Shown here: one piece after another, positions 30,507 through 41,190 of the stretch
Position numbering within the stretch: position 1 is the first letter of the stretch
Layout of the letters: every line of letters starts with the position of its first letter
From: Dyella nitratireducens
GTDB taxonomy: Bacteria > Pseudomonadota > Gammaproteobacteria > Xanthomonadales > Rhodanobacteraceae
Assembly (NCBI RefSeq): GCF_014642835.1
Contig: NZ_BMJA01000003.1
Span: forward strand, 479,252-543,251
Length of the DNA stretch: 64,000 nt
Reading direction: 5' to 3'
Notes under the pieces: generated by a model
What the model was told of the DNA's origin: nothing
What the model saw: only the letters and a program-made list of their open reading frames with translations
The model's database searches: none
Translations under genes and position numbers: made by a program

Positions 30507-30555
30507 TAATACCCGGACAAAAATACCCCATGCAATATAACCCGGATAAAATTAT
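30507..30555 (-). promoter_or_regulatory. Direct repeat upstream of the DUF2239 gene, probable operator
   Basis: Two related AT-flanked sites, ATACCCGGACAAAA and AACCCGGATAAAA, have their CCCGGA cores at 30512-30517 and 30541-30546, 29 bp apart (nearly three helical turns). They lie just upstream of the translation start. The spacing and the AT-rich flanks suggest binding by a dimeric repressor; which one is unknown. Confidence 0.5.
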
Positions 30556-30568
30556 TGCCTCGCCCAGC

Positions 30569-30598
30569 AAAAAGGCCGCCCCGAAGGCGGCCTCTTTT
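30569..30598 (-). terminator. Intrinsic terminator of ftsH
   Basis: Read on the minus strand, the 7-bp stem GGCCGCC / GGCGGCC with a TTCGG-type loop is followed by five T's. It stands 20 bp after the ftsH stop. Confidence 0.88.
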
Positions 30599-30616
30599 CA
30601 TTTCCTGCGATCTAGC

Positions 30617-32554
30617 TCAAATCCGGCTTTGCGTGGCCGGGTCGCCCACCTTGGCCCCCGCATCACTGCGTGGCGGCGGCGGCGGCACCGAGCTCGATGG
30701 CGGCGTGGTCTTGGACCAATCCGCTGGCGGACCCGGTATCCGACCGGCCATGATGTCGTCGATCTGGCGTGCGTCGATCGTTTCGTATTGCAGCAACGCG
30801 TCCGACATCATGTGCAGCTTGTCGATGTTCTCGGTCAGCAACTGCTTGCTACGACCATAGGCGCGATCGAGGATTTCGCGCACGACTTCGTCGATCTTGC
30901 GCGCCGTCTCGTTGGAGACGTTCTTGTGCTGCGTCACCGAGCGACCGAGGAACACTTCATCCTCTTCCTCGCCATAGGTCACCGGGCCCAGCTCGTTCGA
31001 CAAGCCCCACTTGGTGACCATGTTGCGCGCCATCTTGGTCGCACGCTCAATGTCATTGGACGCGCCGGTGGTGACCTTGTCGGTACCGAAGATCAGCTCT
31101 TCGGCAACACGTCCGCCGTACAGCGAGCACAGCTGCGATTCGATCGCGGTCTTGTTCATGCTGTACTTGTCGCCTTCCGGCAAGTACATGGTCACGCCTA
31201 GCGCACGACCACGCGGAATGATCGTCACCTTGTAGACCGGGTCGTGCTCCGGCACCAGGCGGCCGACAATGGCGTGGCCGGCTTCGTGATAGGCCGTGAG
31301 CTTCTTTTCGTCCTCGCTCATCGCCATCGAGCGACGCTCGGTGCCCATCAGGATCTTGTCGCGCGCCTTGTCCAAGTGGGTCATGCGTACTTCACGGGCA
31401 TTTTCGCGTGCCGCGAACAGGGCTGCCTCGTTGACGAGATTGGCCAGGTCAGCACCGGAGAAACCAGGCGTACCACGTGCGATCACCATTGGATCGACGT
31501 CGCTGGCAATCGGTACCTTGCGCATGTGTACTTTGAGGATCTGCTCGCGCCCCTTCACGTCCGGCAGGCCCACCACCACCTGGCGGTCGAAGCGGCCAGG
31601 GCGCAGCAGCGCGGGGTCGAGCACGTCGGGACGGTTGGTGGCAGCAATAACGATGATGCCCTCGGTGCCTTCGAAGCCATCCATTTCCACCAGCAACTGG
31701 TTGAGCGTCTGCTCGCGCTCGTCGTGACCACCGCCGAGACCGGCGCCGCGATGACGGCCCACCGCATCGATTTCGTCGATGAAGATGATGCACGGCGCGT
31801 GCTTCTTGGCCTGATCGAACATGTCGCGTACGCGCGAGGCGCCCACGCCGACGAACATTTCGACGAAGTCGGAACCCGAAATCGAGAAAAACGGTACCTT
31901 GGCCTCGCCAGCGATCGCCTTGGCGAGCAAGGTCTTGCCGGTACCGGGCGGGCCCACCATCAGCACGCCGCGCGGAATCTTGCCGCCTAGGCGCTGGAAC
32001 TTGCCCGGATCACGCAGGAACTCGACCAGCTCACCCACTTCTTCCTTGGCTTCATCGCAGCCAGCGACGTCACTGAAATTGACCTTGACCTGGTCCTCGC
32101 CCTGCAATTTGGCCCGCGAACGCCCAAAGCTCATCGCCCCACGGCCACCGCCGCCCTGCTGCATCTGGCGCATGAACCAGATGAACACACCGACGATCAG
32201 AATGACCGGCAGCCAGTTCACCAGGAGACCGATCAGCGAAAAGCCGGTGCCGGAATCCTGGGTGACAGTGACATTCTTGTCCTGCATCTGCTTCACCACC
32301 GAGTTGGTGGAGAAACCGAGCACCGGCGCTACCGTGCGGTAATTGCTGCCGTCTTTCAGCTTGCCGCTGATGGTGGCCGGATTTTCGGCACTGATGTTGG
32401 CGGTAGCGACGTTGCCGCTATCCACACTCTGCACGAAGCTGCTGTAAGGCAGGTCCGAAGAGGCGCCACCGTGCGGGTTGAAGCTCTGGAACACGGTGAT
32501 CAACACCACCGCGATGACCAGCCAGAGCAACAAAGTTTTCCATGTCTCATTCAT
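30617..32554 (-). CDS. ftsH: ATP-dependent zinc metalloprotease FtsH
   Basis: Hexameric inner-membrane AAA+ protease that degrades LpxC, sigma-32 and misassembled membrane proteins. Two transmembrane helices are near residues 7-26 and 100-120, Walker A GPPGTGKT near 198, and the zinc motif HEAGH near 421. The C-terminus is Pro/Ser-rich. At 645 aa it is full length. The start overlaps the rlmE stop (ATGA at 32551-32554), the conserved rlmE-ftsH pair. Confidence 0.97.
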   Translation of the reverse strand: MNETWKTLLLWLVIAVVLITVFQSFNPHGGASSDLPYSSFVQSVDSGNVATANISAENPATISGKLKDGSNYRTVAPVLGFSTNSVVKQMQDKNVTVTQDSGTGFSLIGLLVNWLPVILIVGVFIWFMRQMQQGGGGRGAMSFGRSRAKLQGEDQVKVNFSDVAGCDEAKEEVGELVEFLRDPGKFQRLGGKIPRGVLMVGPPGTGKTLLAKAIAGEAKVPFFSISGSDFVEMFVGVGASRVRDMFDQAKKHAPCIIFIDEIDAVGRHRGAGLGGGHDEREQTLNQLLVEMDGFEGTEGIIVIAATNRPDVLDPALLRPGRFDRQVVVGLPDVKGREQILKVHMRKVPIASDVDPMVIARGTPGFSGADLANLVNEAALFAARENAREVRMTHLDKARDKILMGTERRSMAMSEDEKKLTAYHEAGHAIVGRLVPEHDPVYKVTIIPRGRALGVTMYLPEGDKYSMNKTAIESQLCSLYGGRVAEELIFGTDKVTTGASNDIERATKMARNMVTKWGLSNELGPVTYGEEEDEVFLGRSVTQHKNVSNETARKIDEVVREILDRAYGRSKQLLTENIDKLHMMSDALLQYETIDARQIDDIMAGRIPGPPADWSKTTPPSSSVPPPPPRSDAGAKVGDPATQSRI

Positions 32555-33201
32555 GCGCGGTTCTCGCCAGTTTGCCGGCCGGCCGGTCGGAACCCGGTGG
32601 CCAGCGCGTACACCTCACGCGAACGCGCGCGTGAGGCCTTAGGTTTACGCATACTTACGCGCGAGAACTCGACACGCAAGGTACGCAAGTAATCGTCGAA
32701 GCCTGTTCCCTGGAACAACTTGATTAGAAACGCTCCGCCTGGTTTCAGCCAGTGTCTGGAGAAATCAAGCGCCAGTTCCGCCAAATCCATCGCCCGGATC
32801 TGATCGGCCAGTGCCACACCACTCATATTGGGGGCCATGTCCGACAGCACAAGATCGAGCTTCTGGCTGTCCAGGCGCTGTTCCAATGCTCTCAAAACAC
32901 TTTCTTCACGGAAGTCGCCCTGCAGAAAATCGACGCCGGCAATACCCTGCATCGGCAGGATATCCAGCGCCACCACAGTACCACTATCACCCAGACGCTG
33001 CCGCACGAGCTGCGACCAGCCACCCGGCGCTGCGCCCAGATCGACCACACGCATGCCCGGTTTCAGGAGTTGGTCGCGGTCGATCAGCTCCTCCAGCTTG
33101 AACACGGCGCGCGAACGCAGACCCTCGGCTTGGGCCTTCTTTACGTAGACATCGTCAAAATGCTCCCGGAGCCAGCGGGAACTGCTCTTGCTGCGAGGCA
33201 T
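32551..33201 (-). CDS. rlmE: 23S rRNA (uridine(2552)-2'-O)-methyltransferase
   Basis: SAM-dependent methyltransferase (RrmJ/FtsJ) acting on U2552 of 23S rRNA late in 50S assembly. The SAM motif [13 protein letters not shown] and the motif [12 protein letters not shown] are clear. The start [10 protein letters not shown] at 33201 (216 aa) fits the family; the upstream open extension to 33297 does not. Translationally coupled to ftsH. Divergent from yhbY across 77 bp. Confidence 0.96.
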   Translation of the reverse strand: MPRSKSSSRWLREHFDDVYVKKAQAEGLRSRAVFKLEELIDRDQLLKPGMRVVDLGAAPGGWSQLVRQRLGDSGTVVALDILPMQGIAGVDFLQGDFREESVLRALEQRLDSQKLDLVLSDMAPNMSGVALADQIRAMDLAELALDFSRHWLKPGGAFLIKLFQGTGFDDYLRTLRVEFSRVSMRKPKASRARSREVYALATGFRPAGRQTGENRA

Positions 33202-33278
33202 GGGTCGGCAACGGACCGGGAACAGGGGGTGGACATGATAACCTTTAAGATTACTTCGCAGTGCATCGGACCGAACGC

Positions 33279-33575
33279 ATGGCCATATCTCCTTCACAGA
33301 AGCGCTACCTGCGCAGCCTCGCCCACGACCTCCATCCGGTGATTCTGCTGGGCGCCAAGGGCGCTACCGAGGCCGTGGTGAAGGAGCTGGACCTGGCGCT
33401 GTCGCATCACGAACTGGTGAAAGTGAAGCTCTCCGGCGGTGACAAGGAAGAACGCGAAGCGCAGATCCAGATCCTGCTCGAAGGCACCGGTGCGGAAAGC
33501 GTGCAACAGATTGGCCACGTCGTGGTGCTGTTCCGGCGCAACGAGGACGACCCCCGGCTGGCCCTGCCACGCTGA
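33279..33575 (+). CDS. yhbY: Ribosome assembly RNA-binding protein YhbY (CRM domain)
   Basis: Small (98 aa) CRM-domain protein associated with pre-50S ribosomes. It has the family start [14 protein letters not shown] ([26 protein letters not shown]), with the GxxG-like loop in that segment. The divergent placement from rlmE/ftsH is conserved in gammaproteobacteria. ATG 33279 is preferred over the upstream 33261. Confidence 0.93.
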   Translation: MAISPSQKRYLRSLAHDLHPVILLGAKGATEAVVKELDLALSHHELVKVKLSGGDKEEREAQIQILLEGTGAESVQQIGHVVVLFRRNEDDPRLALPR

Positions 33576-33585
33576 GGAGGCTGTC

Positions 33586-33963
33586 ATGGATCTCTCGCTG
33601 GACCGCCATGGTGAGTATCTGTTCGTCCGCCGCGTCACCGAGCGCAGCATCACGGTGGTCGACCGCGAACTGATCGCGAGCTTCTTGCTATCGCCGGAAC
33701 GCGCAGTAGAGCAATGGCCCGTCACCCACGCTCAGGCGCTGACCGATAATCATGTCGATGCCGTGCTCGAACTGAAGCCCGAAGTGGTGCTGCTCGGCAC
33801 CGGCACGCGCCAGCAGTTCCCTCCAGCCGCCTTCATGGCCGGCTTTCTGCGCAAGGGTATTGGTATTGAAGTAATGGACAACGCGGCGGCAGCACGTACC
33901 TACGACCTGCTCGCCAGTGAAGGGCGGCGCGTGGTGGCTGCTTTCATTCTTCCCGCAGCCTGA
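33586..33963 (+). CDS. Mth938-like domain protein (XCC1710-like)
   Basis: A 125-aa cytosolic protein of the Mth938/DUF498 family, of solved fold but unknown function. The motif ELKPEVVLLGTGTRQQFP and the end EGRRVVAAFILP are typical. It starts 10 bp after yhbY and is likely in the same transcript. Confidence 0.82.
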   Translation: MDLSLDRHGEYLFVRRVTERSITVVDRELIASFLLSPERAVEQWPVTHAQALTDNHVDAVLELKPEVVLLGTGTRQQFPPAAFMAGFLRKGIGIEVMDNAAAARTYDLLASEGRRVVAAFILPAA

Positions 33964-33979
33964 ACATTCTCTCCGCTAT

Positions 33980-34100
33980 ACCAAGGAGAAGGATTGGGGT
34001 GAGGGTCAATCGTGGCGAAAGCTCTCTCCAGCCTAGACGCGCCGAAAGCAGCTTCGCAACCAGATTGCCCCTCACCCTAACTCACTCCCACAAAGGGAAG
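33980..34100. repeat. Degenerate palindromic intergenic repeat (family C)
   Basis: GGATTGGGGTGAGGGTCAATC (33991-34011) and GATTGCCCCTCACCCTAACTC (34063-34083) are imperfect inverted repeats between two convergent genes. A half-copy of the same sequence (GGTTGAGGTGAGGGTTTGATC) lies at about 3830-3851 in front of kdsB. It lacks the GTAG feet of families A and B. Confidence 0.55.
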
Positions 34101-34108
34101 TAGCGGTT

Positions 34109-35035
34109 CTAGCGCGACGGCAGATAGTCGAGTGGATCGACCGGATTGCCATCCTTGCGAATCTGGAACTGCAGTTCGTCGCGCGAACTGCCGCTCGAAC
34201 CCATTTCGGCAATCTGCTGCCCGGCCTTAACCTGCTGCCCTTCCGTCACCAGTCGCTTGCGGTTGTGGCCATAGGCGGAAAGGAAGCTGTCGTTGTGCTT
34301 GATGATGATCAACTCGCCGTAGCCCACCAGGCCGTTGCCGCTATACACCACCGTGCCGTCTGCTGCAGCCACGACCGGATCGCCTGCCTTGCCAGCAATA
34401 TCGATGCCCGGTATCGCCGCGCTGGCTTGAAAACGACCGAACACCTGACCCGATGCCGGCCAGCGCCACTTCACGCCACCCGCGGTGCGCGTGCCGCCGC
34501 TTGCAGCGACCACCGGTGTGGCAGCCACGACGGGCGGCGGGTTGCTGGGAACGCTGGCGACTGGCGCCGATGTAGTGCTGGTTGGTAGTGCAGGATGCGC
34601 AACGGTTGCGGGCGCCGAAGCGACTGGGCTTGCGTGCGCGGGCGGTGGCGTGGTCACGGCTGGCGTTGTTTCCACCGTCTGGAACACGGGAGCCGACGTT
34701 GCCGGTGATGCCTTGGCCACAACCGGGGGCGGCACATGCGCGACGGCAGGCGCCGAGCCAGACCCAGACAACTTCAGTACCTGCCCCGGCCAGATTGTGT
34801 AAGGCGGCGGGATGTTGTTCAACCTCGCGACTTCGCGAAAATCCGTGCCATTGCGGAACGCGATCGAATAAAGCGTGTCCCCCTTCACGACGGTATAGGT
34901 GCCGACCTCATGTTGCACCGGCGCAGGCCGCGCACTGTTCGACGCACTGGGCGGCGGCTGCACCACCACCGTGCTGCAACCGGTCATGAGTAGGGCTATA
35001 GCGGCAAACGAGGACCATCGCATCAATCCATTCAT
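34109..35035 (-). CDS. nlpD: LysM/LytM-domain lipoprotein NlpD
   Basis: Outer-membrane lipoprotein that in relatives activates the AmiC amidase at the septum. A lipobox (LLMTGC) follows the start; a LysM domain comes next (YTVVKGDTLYSIAFRNGTDF); then a Pro/Ala/Thr-rich linker and a LytM domain (GIDIAGKAGDPVVAAADG). The LytM zinc ligands are lost (GIDIA in place of HxxxD; LQFQIR in place of HxH), as expected for a non-catalytic activator. I choose ATG 35035 (308 aa); ATG 35071 is possible. It is last in surE-pcm-yqaA-nlpD, and rpoS, often next, is not there. Confidence 0.9.
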   Translation of the reverse strand: MNGLMRWSSFAAIALLMTGCSTVVVQPPPSASNSARPAPVQHEVGTYTVVKGDTLYSIAFRNGTDFREVARLNNIPPPYTIWPGQVLKLSGSGSAPAVAHVPPPVVAKASPATSAPVFQTVETTPAVTTPPPAHASPVASAPATVAHPALPTSTTSAPVASVPSNPPPVVAATPVVAASGGTRTAGGVKWRWPASGQVFGRFQASAAIPGIDIAGKAGDPVVAAADGTVVYSGNGLVGYGELIIIKHNDSFLSAYGHNRKRLVTEGQQVKAGQQIAEMGSSGSSRDELQFQIRKDGNPVDPLDYLPSR

Positions 35036-35099
35036 GCGCGCCAGCATAGCGAGGTCGTAGAGAGTTTTCATGCGATCGACACAGAACGATCGCTCATCG

Positions 35100-35708
35100 T
35101 TAATGCTTGAGCGCCCACCACGCGCCAAGCGCTACCAGCGCCACCAGGGCCGCCCAGCCGATCCACTCGATGTGCTTATGCAGAATCCGCTCAGCGCGCT
35201 CGCCAAATAGACGGATCAGCAAAGCCAGCAGCCACACACGTTTGCCGCGACCGAGCAGGATGCACGCCAGGAACGGAAGCACCGGCACGCCGACAATGCC
35301 TGATGCCCAGGTCACGAATTTCATCGGTACCACCGGCTGGATCGCTGCAAGCATCAGCACCAGCAGCAGCTCCAACCAATGCTGATTCATTTGCGCGCGC
35401 AGGCTTTCCACGCCGTGCTCGATCGAGTCGTACAGATGCAAGGATTGCAGCAACGGTGTCAGCGCATGAAAGGCCCAATGGCCGAGCGCATACCCCACCA
35501 AGGAACCCAGCAGCGAAAACAGCAGGCTCACATTCGCGTAGAAAAAAGCACGATGACGCTTGCCCAGCATCATGGGCGCCAGCATCACTTCCGGCATGAC
35601 CGGAAAAATGAACGCCTCGACGAAACTCAGGCCACACAGGTAATAAACCGCCCGGCGATCGCGCGCCCACACCAGTACGCGCGCATAAAGCTTTCCGAAG
35701 AGCTGCAT
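35100..35708 (-). CDS. yqaA: YqaA-family membrane protein (VTT/DedA-like)
   Basis: A 202-aa integral membrane protein of the SNARE-associated/VTT superfamily. It carries the family pattern FVEAFIFPVMPEVMLAPMML near residue 30 and PVVPMKFVTWASG near 120, with about five hydrophobic segments. The superfamily includes lipid scramblases and flippases, but this subfamily is uncharacterised. Its ATG shares one base with the pcm stop (TGATG), so the two are translationally coupled. Confidence 0.87.
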   Translation of the reverse strand: MQLFGKLYARVLVWARDRRAVYYLCGLSFVEAFIFPVMPEVMLAPMMLGKRHRAFFYANVSLLFSLLGSLVGYALGHWAFHALTPLLQSLHLYDSIEHGVESLRAQMNQHWLELLLVLMLAAIQPVVPMKFVTWASGIVGVPVLPFLACILLGRGKRVWLLALLIRLFGERAERILHKHIEWIGWAALVALVALGAWWALKH

Positions 35709-36400
35709 CAGCCGATACCGCCCAGCAAAGGCACAAAGCTGACCGCCGCCAATTCTTCCTGCATGAAATCGCCCTTTCCGTCGCCGCGCATGCGGATCAA
35801 GGTTTGACTGCTGGGGGAACCGACCGGTGCGACCAGCACACCATCCGGCGCCAATTGTTCGAGAACCTGCGTAGGAATGGCATCGCCCGCCGCCGTGAGA
35901 ATGATGGCATCGAACGGCGCTTCGGCCGCCCAACCCAACTTGCCGTCGTCATGGCGCGAGCGGATGTTGTCGAGGCCGAGCTGGCGAAAGCGCCGACGCG
36001 CCTGGCGCAGCAATTCTTCGATGCGCTCCACCGTATAAAGCTGCGGCACCAGTTGCGACAACACCACCGCCTGGTAACCGGACCCGGTGCCGATCTCCAG
36101 CACCTTCTGCGGACGGCCGGACTTGGGCTCGAAAGGCTCGAGCAAAGCCTCCGTCATGCGTGCCACCACCCATGGCTGAGAAATCGTCTGGCCGTGACCG
36201 ATCGGCAGCGCCGTGTTTTCGTAAGCGCGCGAGTGCAGTGCCTGATCAATGAAATGATGGCGCGGCAAATTGCGCATCACATCCAGCACGCGTTGATCGC
36301 GAATGCCTTCTTCCTTCAATTTTGCGATGAGCCGGTCGCGCGCGCGTTGCGAGGTCATGCCCTCGCCTTTCAATGCGGATGGCGGCAACGGATGAATCAT
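35708..36400 (-). CDS. pcm: Protein-L-isoaspartate O-methyltransferase
   Basis: Repairs isoaspartyl residues in aged proteins using SAM. The SAM motif [15 protein letters not shown] and the post-motif [19 protein letters not shown] are diagnostic. The start ATG 36400 overlaps the surE stop (ATGA), giving 230 aa; MTSQRARD at 36358 is an alternative. The surE-pcm pair is conserved across gammaproteobacteria. Confidence 0.95.
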   Translation of the reverse strand: MIHPLPPSALKGEGMTSQRARDRLIAKLKEEGIRDQRVLDVMRNLPRHHFIDQALHSRAYENTALPIGHGQTISQPWVVARMTEALLEPFEPKSGRPQKVLEIGTGSGYQAVVLSQLVPQLYTVERIEELLRQARRRFRQLGLDNIRSRHDDGKLGWAAEAPFDAIILTAAGDAIPTQVLEQLAPDGVLVAPVGSPSSQTLIRMRGDGKGDFMQEELAAVSFVPLLGGIG

Positions 36401-37191
36401 GCGGCCTTACCGTTGGTGCGATCGCTCATGCCTTCGCTCAAAGCATTGACCCAGTTGCCTACTTTTTCCAATGCCTGGAACCGGGTGAGATCTACATGGA
36501 TGGGCGTCACGGAAATGTAGCCACGACGCACGGCGTCGAAATCGGTACCGGGGCCGGCATCGTCCACATCACCCGCCGGCCCGATCCACCAGATCGGTCT
36601 GCCACGCGGATCGTTCTGCTTGATGCATGGTGCTGAACGATGACGCCTGCCCAGACGCGTGGTTTCGAAGCCGTGGATATCCTCCCACGGACGATCCGGC
36701 ACATTGACGTTGAGAATGGTGTCGGCCGGCAGCGGGTCCACCAGCAGGCGCTCCATCAACAGCAGCACGGCCTTGGCCGCCGACTCGTAGTGCTCGCCCT
36801 TGTGATCCTTGCTGACCAGCGACACCGCAATCGCTGGCAGACCGAGAAAACGCCCTTCCATCGCCGCCGACACGGTGCCGGAATAGATCACGTCATCGCC
36901 AAGATTAGCGGAATTGTTGATACCGGAAACGACAATATCGGGCTCGTAGTCCAGCATGCCGGCTAACGCGAGATGCACGCAGTCGGTCGGCGTGCCCGCC
37001 ACGCGGTAATAGCCGTTGTCCATGCGCGAGACGCGAATCGGCGCGTCGAGGGTAAGGGAATTGCTGGCTCCGGAGCGATCCCGATCCGGCGCTACCACCG
37101 TCACCTGGCCGACCGCACCGAGGCACTCGGCGAGTACGCGGATGCCCGGCGCGTCCACGCCATCATCATTGGAAACCAGAACTCGCATCAT
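36397..37191 (-). CDS. surE: 5'/3'-nucleotidase SurE
   Basis: Metal-dependent survival nucleotidase that hydrolyses nucleoside monophosphates and short polyphosphate. The N-terminal [14 protein letters not shown] carries the metal-binding Asp pair, and [19 protein letters not shown] follows near residue 90. ATG 37191 (264 aa) is used; the adjacent ATG 37188 is equally possible. First gene of surE-pcm-yqaA-nlpD. Confidence 0.96.
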   Translation of the reverse strand: MMRVLVSNDDGVDAPGIRVLAECLGAVGQVTVVAPDRDRSGASNSLTLDAPIRVSRMDNGYYRVAGTPTDCVHLALAGMLDYEPDIVVSGINNSANLGDDVIYSGTVSAAMEGRFLGLPAIAVSLVSKDHKGEHYESAAKAVLLLMERLLVDPLPADTILNVNVPDRPWEDIHGFETTRLGRRHRSAPCIKQNDPRGRPIWWIGPAGDVDDAGPGTDFDAVRRGYISVTPIHVDLTRFQALEKVGNWVNALSEGMSDRTNGKAA

Positions 37192-37337
37192 GATCCGTTC
37201 GAGGTTGTCTACCTGGCGTGTGGCCCGAAGATGATCCGCACGCACCCTAGATTTATGAGTCTAACCGAGCCGACCATTTGTTTCACCGGCGATTTTCGCA
37301 ACCTTCTTTTCACCACCGTCGCCCTCCTTTCGCTACG

Positions 37338-37892
37338 ATGACGCACATGAAACGCCGTATCCCCGCCACCGTGAGCAACGAGGACAGCCGCCTCTTTCGC
37401 GAAGCCATCGGCGAGGTTCGCAAGTTCGACCCCGTCGCCCCGCCACCGGAAATCCCCAAGCCGGAACCACATCCCTACATGCTCGAGGCTGACGAGGCCG
37501 CCGTACCGGGCGAGCTGCTGGACATGGCTTTCGACCCTGGCCTGATGGAGGTGGGTGAGGAACTAAGTTACCTACGCGATGGCTATCCGCCGAAACTGCT
37601 ACGCCAGCTCAAGCGCGGTCAATTCAGCGTGCAGGACGACATCGATTTGCATCAGATGAACGCCGCAGCGGCGCAAGCCACGATTGCAGACTTTCTTGCG
37701 CAAGCCAACGATCGCGGACTGCGCTGTGTGCGCATCGTGCACGGCAAGGGATTGCGCTCGAAGGCTGCCGGCCCGGTGCTGAAAATCTTGACCGACCGTC
37801 TGCTGCGCCGTCGCAACGATGTGATTGCCTTTGCTTCCGCACGTCCCATGCAGGGTGGTACGGGAGCCGTAGTGGTACTGCTGAAAGGATAG
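37338..37892 (+). CDS. Smr-domain protein
   Basis: A 184-aa protein with a C-terminal Smr (MutS2-related) domain, predicted to be a DNA or RNA endonuclease or nucleic-acid binder. Its hallmarks are IDLHQMNAAAAQ (DLHG-like) and VRIVHGKGLRSKAAGP (H-G-K-G). The N-terminal ~100 residues are Pro/Glu-rich and less conserved. Divergent from surE across 146 bp and followed 10 bp later by the gamma-glutamylcyclotransferase gene. Confidence 0.88.
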   Translation: MTHMKRRIPATVSNEDSRLFREAIGEVRKFDPVAPPPEIPKPEPHPYMLEADEAAVPGELLDMAFDPGLMEVGEELSYLRDGYPPKLLRQLKRGQFSVQDDIDLHQMNAAAAQATIADFLAQANDRGLRCVRIVHGKGLRSKAAGPVLKILTDRLLRRRNDVIAFASARPMQGGTGAVVVLLKG

Positions 37893-37902
37893 ATCGCTGC
37901 CC

Positions 37903-38283
37903 ATGCCCAAGCTTTTTTCATACGGCACGTTGCAGCAGGAAAACGTGCAACTGGCAACGTTCGGTCGCAGATTGGCGGGTCATCGCGATCAACTGATCGG
38001 ATTCGTTCAAACCGACATCAAGATCGAAGATCCCGACGTCATCAAAGCCAGCGGGAAGACCCACCATCCCATGCTCGTATCTACCAACCGGCCAGATGAT
38101 TGCGTAAACGGCACAGTATTCGACATCACTGAAACCGAACTCGCGCAGGCCGATGAATACGAAGTCGATGACTACAAACGCATCGCAGTCACTCTGGTCT
38201 CCGGGCTGCAAGCGTGGGTGTATGTGGATGCGCGGCTGGCGACGTCATACGATCCTACGCCAACTCAAGCGACAAAAGGCTAG
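37903..38283 (+). CDS. Gamma-glutamylcyclotransferase / AIG2-like protein
   Basis: A 126-aa protein of the GGCT-like fold. The substrate loop YGTLQQENVQ lies at the N-terminus and the catalytic Glu/Asp lies in QADEYEVDDYKR near residue 85. The exact substrate cannot be told from sequence. Likely co-transcribed with the Smr gene. Confidence 0.83.
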   Translation: MPKLFSYGTLQQENVQLATFGRRLAGHRDQLIGFVQTDIKIEDPDVIKASGKTHHPMLVSTNRPDDCVNGTVFDITETELAQADEYEVDDYKRIAVTLVSGLQAWVYVDARLATSYDPTPTQATKG

Positions 38284-38309
38284 CCGATCGACTCGCACCA
38301 CGTATGCTC

Positions 38310-38383
38310 GTGGGTTGAGGTGCAAACCCCAACATCGTCATGCGTGCATACATTCCTATGTTGGGGTTCGCACCCCAACCTAC
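38310..38383. repeat. GTAG-type paired REP element, family A (copy A5)
   Basis: GTGGGTTGAGG...CCCCAACCTAC pair; the left foot has diverged (GTGG) and the right foot is intact. On the minus strand the right foot gives the TAG stop of truD (38380-38382). Confidence 0.85.
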
Positions 38384-39396
38384 AAAACCAGCTCGCGCAC
38401 GACTACGGTGGCATAGGCACCGGCGGGTAATTCAAACTCTAGTTGCAGCGTTTCCTTATCGGTCCAATGCCATTGCAGGTCCTTCGGAATCAGGCGCAAT
38501 GGACGGCGCTCCTGATCCATCCGTGCAACGGCAATCCCTTCGGAGAGATCGGTATATTGCGCAGCAATGGCGCGCTCCAGCTCACCTGCGCCATCCGTCG
38601 TCGGTGGTTCACCCTGCCCCCATAGCGGGCCAGAGGGATGAATATCACCTTGTGCCAGACGCGCAGCGAGTGTGTCGTCGAATGTTTCCGGACCGAACCA
38701 CGAACGCGAACCGGCCAGCGACCAGATTTCGCCCTCCAAAGGTTTGCCCCATGCATCGCGTTCTACGCGTGCAGCTAGCACGCTGTTGAAAATGTGCGAG
38801 CGTGCTGCAGACAACAGAATGGAACGCTTGTCCCGATCGACACGACGTCCAGCGAACATCGCGCGCGCCTGCGCCACGTTGCCGCCTTCGCGACCGAAGC
38901 GTTGTTCGCCAAAATAATTCGGTACGCCTCGAACAGCGATGGCCTGCAGCACCTCTTCAGCGCGTGATCGATCTCCACCAACATTACGCAATACCAGCAC
39001 GAAGCGATTACCGCGCAAAGCGCCGCGCTTGAGTTTACGTTTGTGGCGCGTACTCGAAAGCACCTTTACTTCGGCGTGTGGAAACGCACTCCAGTCTGGA
39101 TCGGCTTTGCCAGGCAATTGCACGGTGAAAGTCTGGCGTGTGACAGCGTGGCGGTCTTTCAAGCCTACGTAGCCGACATTCATCGGTGACACGCCTCCGA
39201 AGCGTGCCAGTTCACGCGCAACCCAGTCCGTGTTGGCATCACGCTTTTCTACCCATAGGAAGGCATGCTCACCTTCGCCGTCGGGTTCGTAGCCGAGGAT
39301 TTCGTCGACGCGGAAGTCTTCGGGCGTACTACGCAGCACTCCCGTCAAAGGTGGCTTGCCGTAGGCGCGGGGGAGTTCAGATTCAGGAGTATTCAT
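38380..39396 (-). CDS. truD: tRNA pseudouridine(13) synthase
   Basis: Makes pseudouridine 13 in tRNA-Glu. The TruD pattern FLWVEKRDANTDWVARELAR and the catalytic-region NVGYVGLKDRHAVTRQ are seen, then NYFGEQRFGREGGN. Start MNTPESELP at 39396 (338 aa) fits; the frame extends upstream without support. The C-terminus VRELVL is the normal family end even though its stop is supplied by repeat A5. In many relatives ispD-ispF lie between ftsB and truD; here there is only a 128-bp gap. Confidence 0.95.
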   Translation of the reverse strand: MNTPESELPRAYGKPPLTGVLRSTPEDFRVDEILGYEPDGEGEHAFLWVEKRDANTDWVARELARFGGVSPMNVGYVGLKDRHAVTRQTFTVQLPGKADPDWSAFPHAEVKVLSSTRHKRKLKRGALRGNRFVLVLRNVGGDRSRAEEVLQAIAVRGVPNYFGEQRFGREGGNVAQARAMFAGRRVDRDKRSILLSAARSHIFNSVLAARVERDAWGKPLEGEIWSLAGSRSWFGPETFDDTLAARLAQGDIHPSGPLWGQGEPPTTDGAGELERAIAAQYTDLSEGIAVARMDQERRPLRLIPKDLQWHWTDKETLQLEFELPAGAYATVVVRELVL

Positions 39397-39405
39397 ACAT
39401 ACCTT

Positions 39406-39515
39406 GCCGTCATTCCCGCGGAAGCAGAGGCGCTTTACAACAGCGAAGCTGGTCAATCCACGTTGCTTTCAGGCGAGAGGCCAAAATGGATTCCCGCTTC
39501 CGCGGGAATGACGGC
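39406..39515. repeat. Inverted repeat with perfect 20-bp arms (CGTCATTCCCGCG type)
   Basis: Arms 39406-39425 (GCCGTCATTCCCGCGGAAGC) and 39496-39515 are exact reverse complements across a 70-bp centre. The core CGTCATTCCCGCG belongs to a repeat type widespread in proteobacterial intergenic DNA. It occupies the place between ftsB and truD. Confidence 0.85.
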
Positions 39516-39524
39516 TAGAAAAGC

Positions 39525-39851
39525 TCAATGACCGCCGCTTGTCCCCGAAGCTGCTGGCGCATCTGTACTCGCCGCCGGCTTCGGCACCACCTGATAGAAC
39601 GTCTCGCCCGGTTTGATCAAACCCAGTTCACCGCGAGCACGCGCCTCTACCGCCTGCTCGCCATGCTTGAGATCGTCCACATCCGCAGCAAGCGCCTGGT
39701 TGCGTTGAGTGAGCTTGTCGTTTTCGTCCTGCTGTTTTTGAACTGCAGCATGCAAGTTTGTTACCTCGGACATGCCACCGTGACTGGACCACAGCTCAAA
39801 CTGCAGTCCAATCAGTATCAGCAGCAGGATCAAGGCGACCCAACGCAACAT
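39525..39851 (-). CDS. ftsB: Cell division protein FtsB
   Basis: Bitopic divisome protein that pairs with FtsL and FtsQ. One N-terminal transmembrane helix (WVALILLLILIGLQFELW) is followed by a coiled coil (VQKQQDENDKLTQRNQALAADV) and the conserved GELGLIKPGETFYQVV. Length 108 aa is normal. It lies 20 bp downstream of eno, the standard eno-ftsB order. Confidence 0.93.
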   Translation of the reverse strand: MLRWVALILLLILIGLQFELWSSHGGMSEVTNLHAAVQKQQDENDKLTQRNQALAADVDDLKHGEQAVEARARGELGLIKPGETFYQVVPKPAASTDAPAASGTSGGH

Positions 39852-39871
39852 GATTCAGGCGATAACCTCGC

Positions 39872-41182
<1,311 letters not shown>

Positions 41183-41190
41183 CTAATCGA

